From contig DNGI01000016.1 of NCBI GenBank assembly GCA_003486645.1, forward strand, positions 1 to 7,034: a stretch of DNA of 7,034 nt, read 5' to 3'. Shown piece by piece: positions 6,059 to 7,034 of the stretch. The position numbers and the translations under genes were made by a program. The first letter of the stretch is position 1; the number at the start of each line of letters is the position of its first letter. The notes under the pieces are model-generated. The model did no database searches. It was not told where the DNA came from and worked only from the letters and a program-made list of their open reading frames with translations. The DNA comes from Cyanobacteria bacterium UBA11370. Its GTDB lineage: Bacteria; Cyanobacteriota; Cyanobacteriia; Cyanobacteriales; Coleofasciculaceae.

Positions 6059-6628
6059 ATGCCCCAGTTAAAAACTAGACTTACTATTCAAGAATTTCTG
6101 GAGATGCCAGAGACAGATGTAAGTTATGAATTAATAAGAGGAGAAGCTGTACCTAAAATGTCGCCAAAACTTTTTCATTCCAGGGTAACTGGCGCTTTAT
6201 ATAGTCTACTGAACCAGTGGTGTCACGGGAAAGGTGAAGTAAATCCTGAATGGGCGATCGCACTAAAACGTAACGGGGAAGATTGGGTTCCTGTACCGGA
6301 TTTAACCTACATTTCTTATGAACGTCTACCCGCCGAAATGATGGAGGATGAAGCGTGTCCAGTCCCGCCAGAATTAGTGATTGAAATTATCTCTCAGGGT
6401 CAGACATTTGGACAAATGACGGAAAAAGCAACAGATTATTTAGCAGCGGGAGTATTGCGGGTTTGGGTTGTTGATCCCCAGGCGAGAAGCATGACAGTTT
6501 TCTATCCCGATGCACCGCCAAAAACGTATAGGAAAGATACGTTGATAATAGATTCCCTTTTTGAGGGATTAGAATTGACTCCACAGCAGGTTTTTGGAGA
6601 AGCAAGGTTGCCTGATAAAAAGGGGTAA
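6059..6628 (+). CDS. Uma2 family (DUF820) putative PD-(D/E)XK endonuclease
   Basis: This is a compact 189-aa Uma2/DUF820 protein with canonical architecture. It starts with LTIQEFLEMPE (8-18), then YELIRGEAV (23-31), His40 of the SPKLFHSRV segment, Pro80-Asp81, PPELVIEII (103-111) with Glu105 and Glu109, Lys123, and the signature DYLAAGVLRVWVVDP (126-140). It closes with LFEGLELTPQQVF (167-179), typical of the family end. The PD, E and K residues expected of a PD-(D/E)XK active site are all present. GAGGAG at 6044-6049, 9 nt from the ATG, is a strong ribosome binding site and fixes the start. The 18-nt gap from mtnP suggests an operon, though Uma2 genes are scattered next to many unrelated genes, so no functional link to methionine salvage is implied. 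It differs in length and motif detail from the copy at 2004, so the two are not a recent duplication. Confidence 0.92.
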   Translation: MPQLKTRLTIQEFLEMPETDVSYELIRGEAVPKMSPKLFHSRVTGALYSLLNQWCHGKGEVNPEWAIALKRNGEDWVPVPDLTYISYERLPAEMMEDEACPVPPELVIEIISQGQTFGQMTEKATDYLAAGVLRVWVVDPQARSMTVFYPDAPPKTYRKDTLIIDSLFEGLELTPQQVFGEARLPDKKG

Positions 6629-6693
6629 AACTTTTGATTAGATTTTCTAGATTAAAATTAGTTTGTAAATCGGAATGTAAACCCATTTTTCTA

Positions 6694-6722
6694 CTATACC
6701 CTCTCACTTTACGGAGGGATAG
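6694..6722. terminator. Hairpin at the convergent ends of the Uma2 and RelE-like genes
   Basis: CTAT-A-CCCTC (6694-6703, one bulged A) pairs with GAGGGATAG (6714-6722) around a 10-nt loop, a 9-bp stem. It overlaps the last codons and stop of the minus-strand ORF and lies 66 bp after the Uma2 stop. Neither strand has a U run immediately 3' of the stem, so an intrinsic terminator is doubtful; its position between convergent genes is the main argument. Confidence 0.25.
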
Positions 6723-6948
6723 GAACTGCTTTAGGATGTACTCCTGCATAGTAAACAACGACTTTTCTCTTGCTTTCATCAGGCACATAAAATACGCGAT
6801 CGCCACTTGTCACCTCGTATTCCCAAGCACCTCTGTATTTTTTGCCTTTTAAAGGAAACACTCGCCTAGGTATTCTAACCATAGGAATAGTAGATAAATG
6901 CTCATAACAGCGGTAAGCATTTTCTGGCGCACGTATAGCAGTTGCCAC
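6709..6948 (-). CDS. Small RelE/ParE-like protein, possible orphan toxin
   Basis: The predicted product is 79 aa, basic, soluble. The core LKGKKYRGAWEYEV (33-46), GDRVFYVPD (49-57) and KVVVYYAGVHPKAV (62-75) resembles the beta-sheet half of RelE/ParE-type ribosome-dependent or gyrase toxins, in which a lysine-rich strand leads into YRV...RVFY and a final strand. That fold would inhibit translation or replication unless bound by an antitoxin, but this is similarity by eye. The N-terminal helical part is short, so the protein may be N-terminally truncated or a distinct subfamily. The start is GTG at 6948; the frame is open for only 14 more codons upstream with no ATG, GTG or TTG. No Shine-Dalgarno sequence is visible. 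No antitoxin lies downstream and none is seen in the 86 bases upstream before the window ends. The overlapping plus-strand frame looks random. Confidence 0.6.
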   Translation of the reverse strand: MATAIRAPENAYRCYEHLSTIPMVRIPRRVFPLKGKKYRGAWEYEVTSGDRVFYVPDESKRKVVVYYAGVHPKAVPIPP

Positions 6949-6952
6949 AATT

Positions 6953-7015
6953 GTTAGGACATTTTTTCTGTTGCCTGTTGCCTGTTGCCTTTAACGCCAA
7001 ACATAACGTCCTAAC
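6953..7015. repeat. Short element: inverted repeat enclosing three GTTGCCT heptamers
   Basis: GTTAGGAC (6953-6960) and GTCCTAAC (7008-7015) form a perfect 8-bp inverted repeat, extending to 10 of 11 positions inward (ending 6963 and starting 7005). Between them lie three exact tandem GTTGCCT units (6970-6990). The heptamer shares its GTTG core with the GTTGTTT array at 3877, suggesting related STRR families. The element forms the upstream region of the RelE-like gene and extends nearly to the window edge. Confidence 0.6.
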
Positions 7016-7034
7016 CGATATGTCCGTTGCTATA

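Noticed and set aside
6387..6806. 139-aa minus-strand ORF
   Set aside because: It runs antisense through the 3' part of a clear Uma2 gene and overlaps the RelE-like ORF in another frame; its composition is not protein-like.
6634..6852. 72-aa plus-strand ORF opposite the RelE-like gene
   Set aside because: Its translation has no domain-like pattern and it lies mostly antisense to the better-supported minus-strand ORF.

Overview
The window looks like chromosomal DNA from a cyanobacterium, probably a filamentous one. The octamer GCGATCGC (HIP1, highly over-represented in many cyanobacteria) occurs nine times in 7 kb, at about 292, 549, 840, 885, 1417, 3545, 5034, 6254 and 6796. There are two Uma2/DUF820 family genes, which are expanded in cyanobacteria. 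The spacers carry heptameric short tandem repeats and a small element with AGGACTTAC ends, both typical of cyanobacterial intergenic DNA. Genus assignment from sequence alone is not possible.

Layout. Positions 1-283 are gene-free and hold a roughly 91-bp MITE-like element and a 41-nt pure pyrimidine tract. Next, on the minus strand, is nnr (1840-284), the bifunctional NAD(P)HX repair enzyme. A 163-bp divergent spacer separates it from a plus-strand run: a Uma2-family gene (2004-2666), an ArsP_1/DUF318-type membrane permease (2798-3874), a TIGR03943/DUF1980 membrane protein (4124-4933), mtnP encoding methylthioadenosine phosphorylase (5168-6040), and a second Uma2-family gene (6059-6628) 18 nt behind mtnP. 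A small RelE-like ORF lies convergently on the minus strand (6948-6709). The last 86 bases hold a short heptamer array inside an inverted repeat.

Function. Nnr and MtnP are housekeeping salvage/repair enzymes: one restores damaged nicotinamide cofactors, the other recycles methylthioadenosine towards methionine and adenine. The permease and the TIGR03943 protein form the recurrent 'permease plus partner subunit' pair and probably work as one membrane complex of unknown substrate. The two Uma2 proteins and the RelE-like protein are accessory genes of uncertain role.

The most unusual structure is the 249-bp spacer between the two permease-complex genes. It has 6 in-phase GTTGTTT-type heptamers directly after the permease stop codon. 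Facing them are 18 uninterrupted NAAYAAC heptamers that run up to the next start codon. The two arrays form a 46-nt inverted repeat (42/46 complementary by eye), and the downstream gene has no Shine-Dalgarno sequence. No clearly new multi-gene system is evident.
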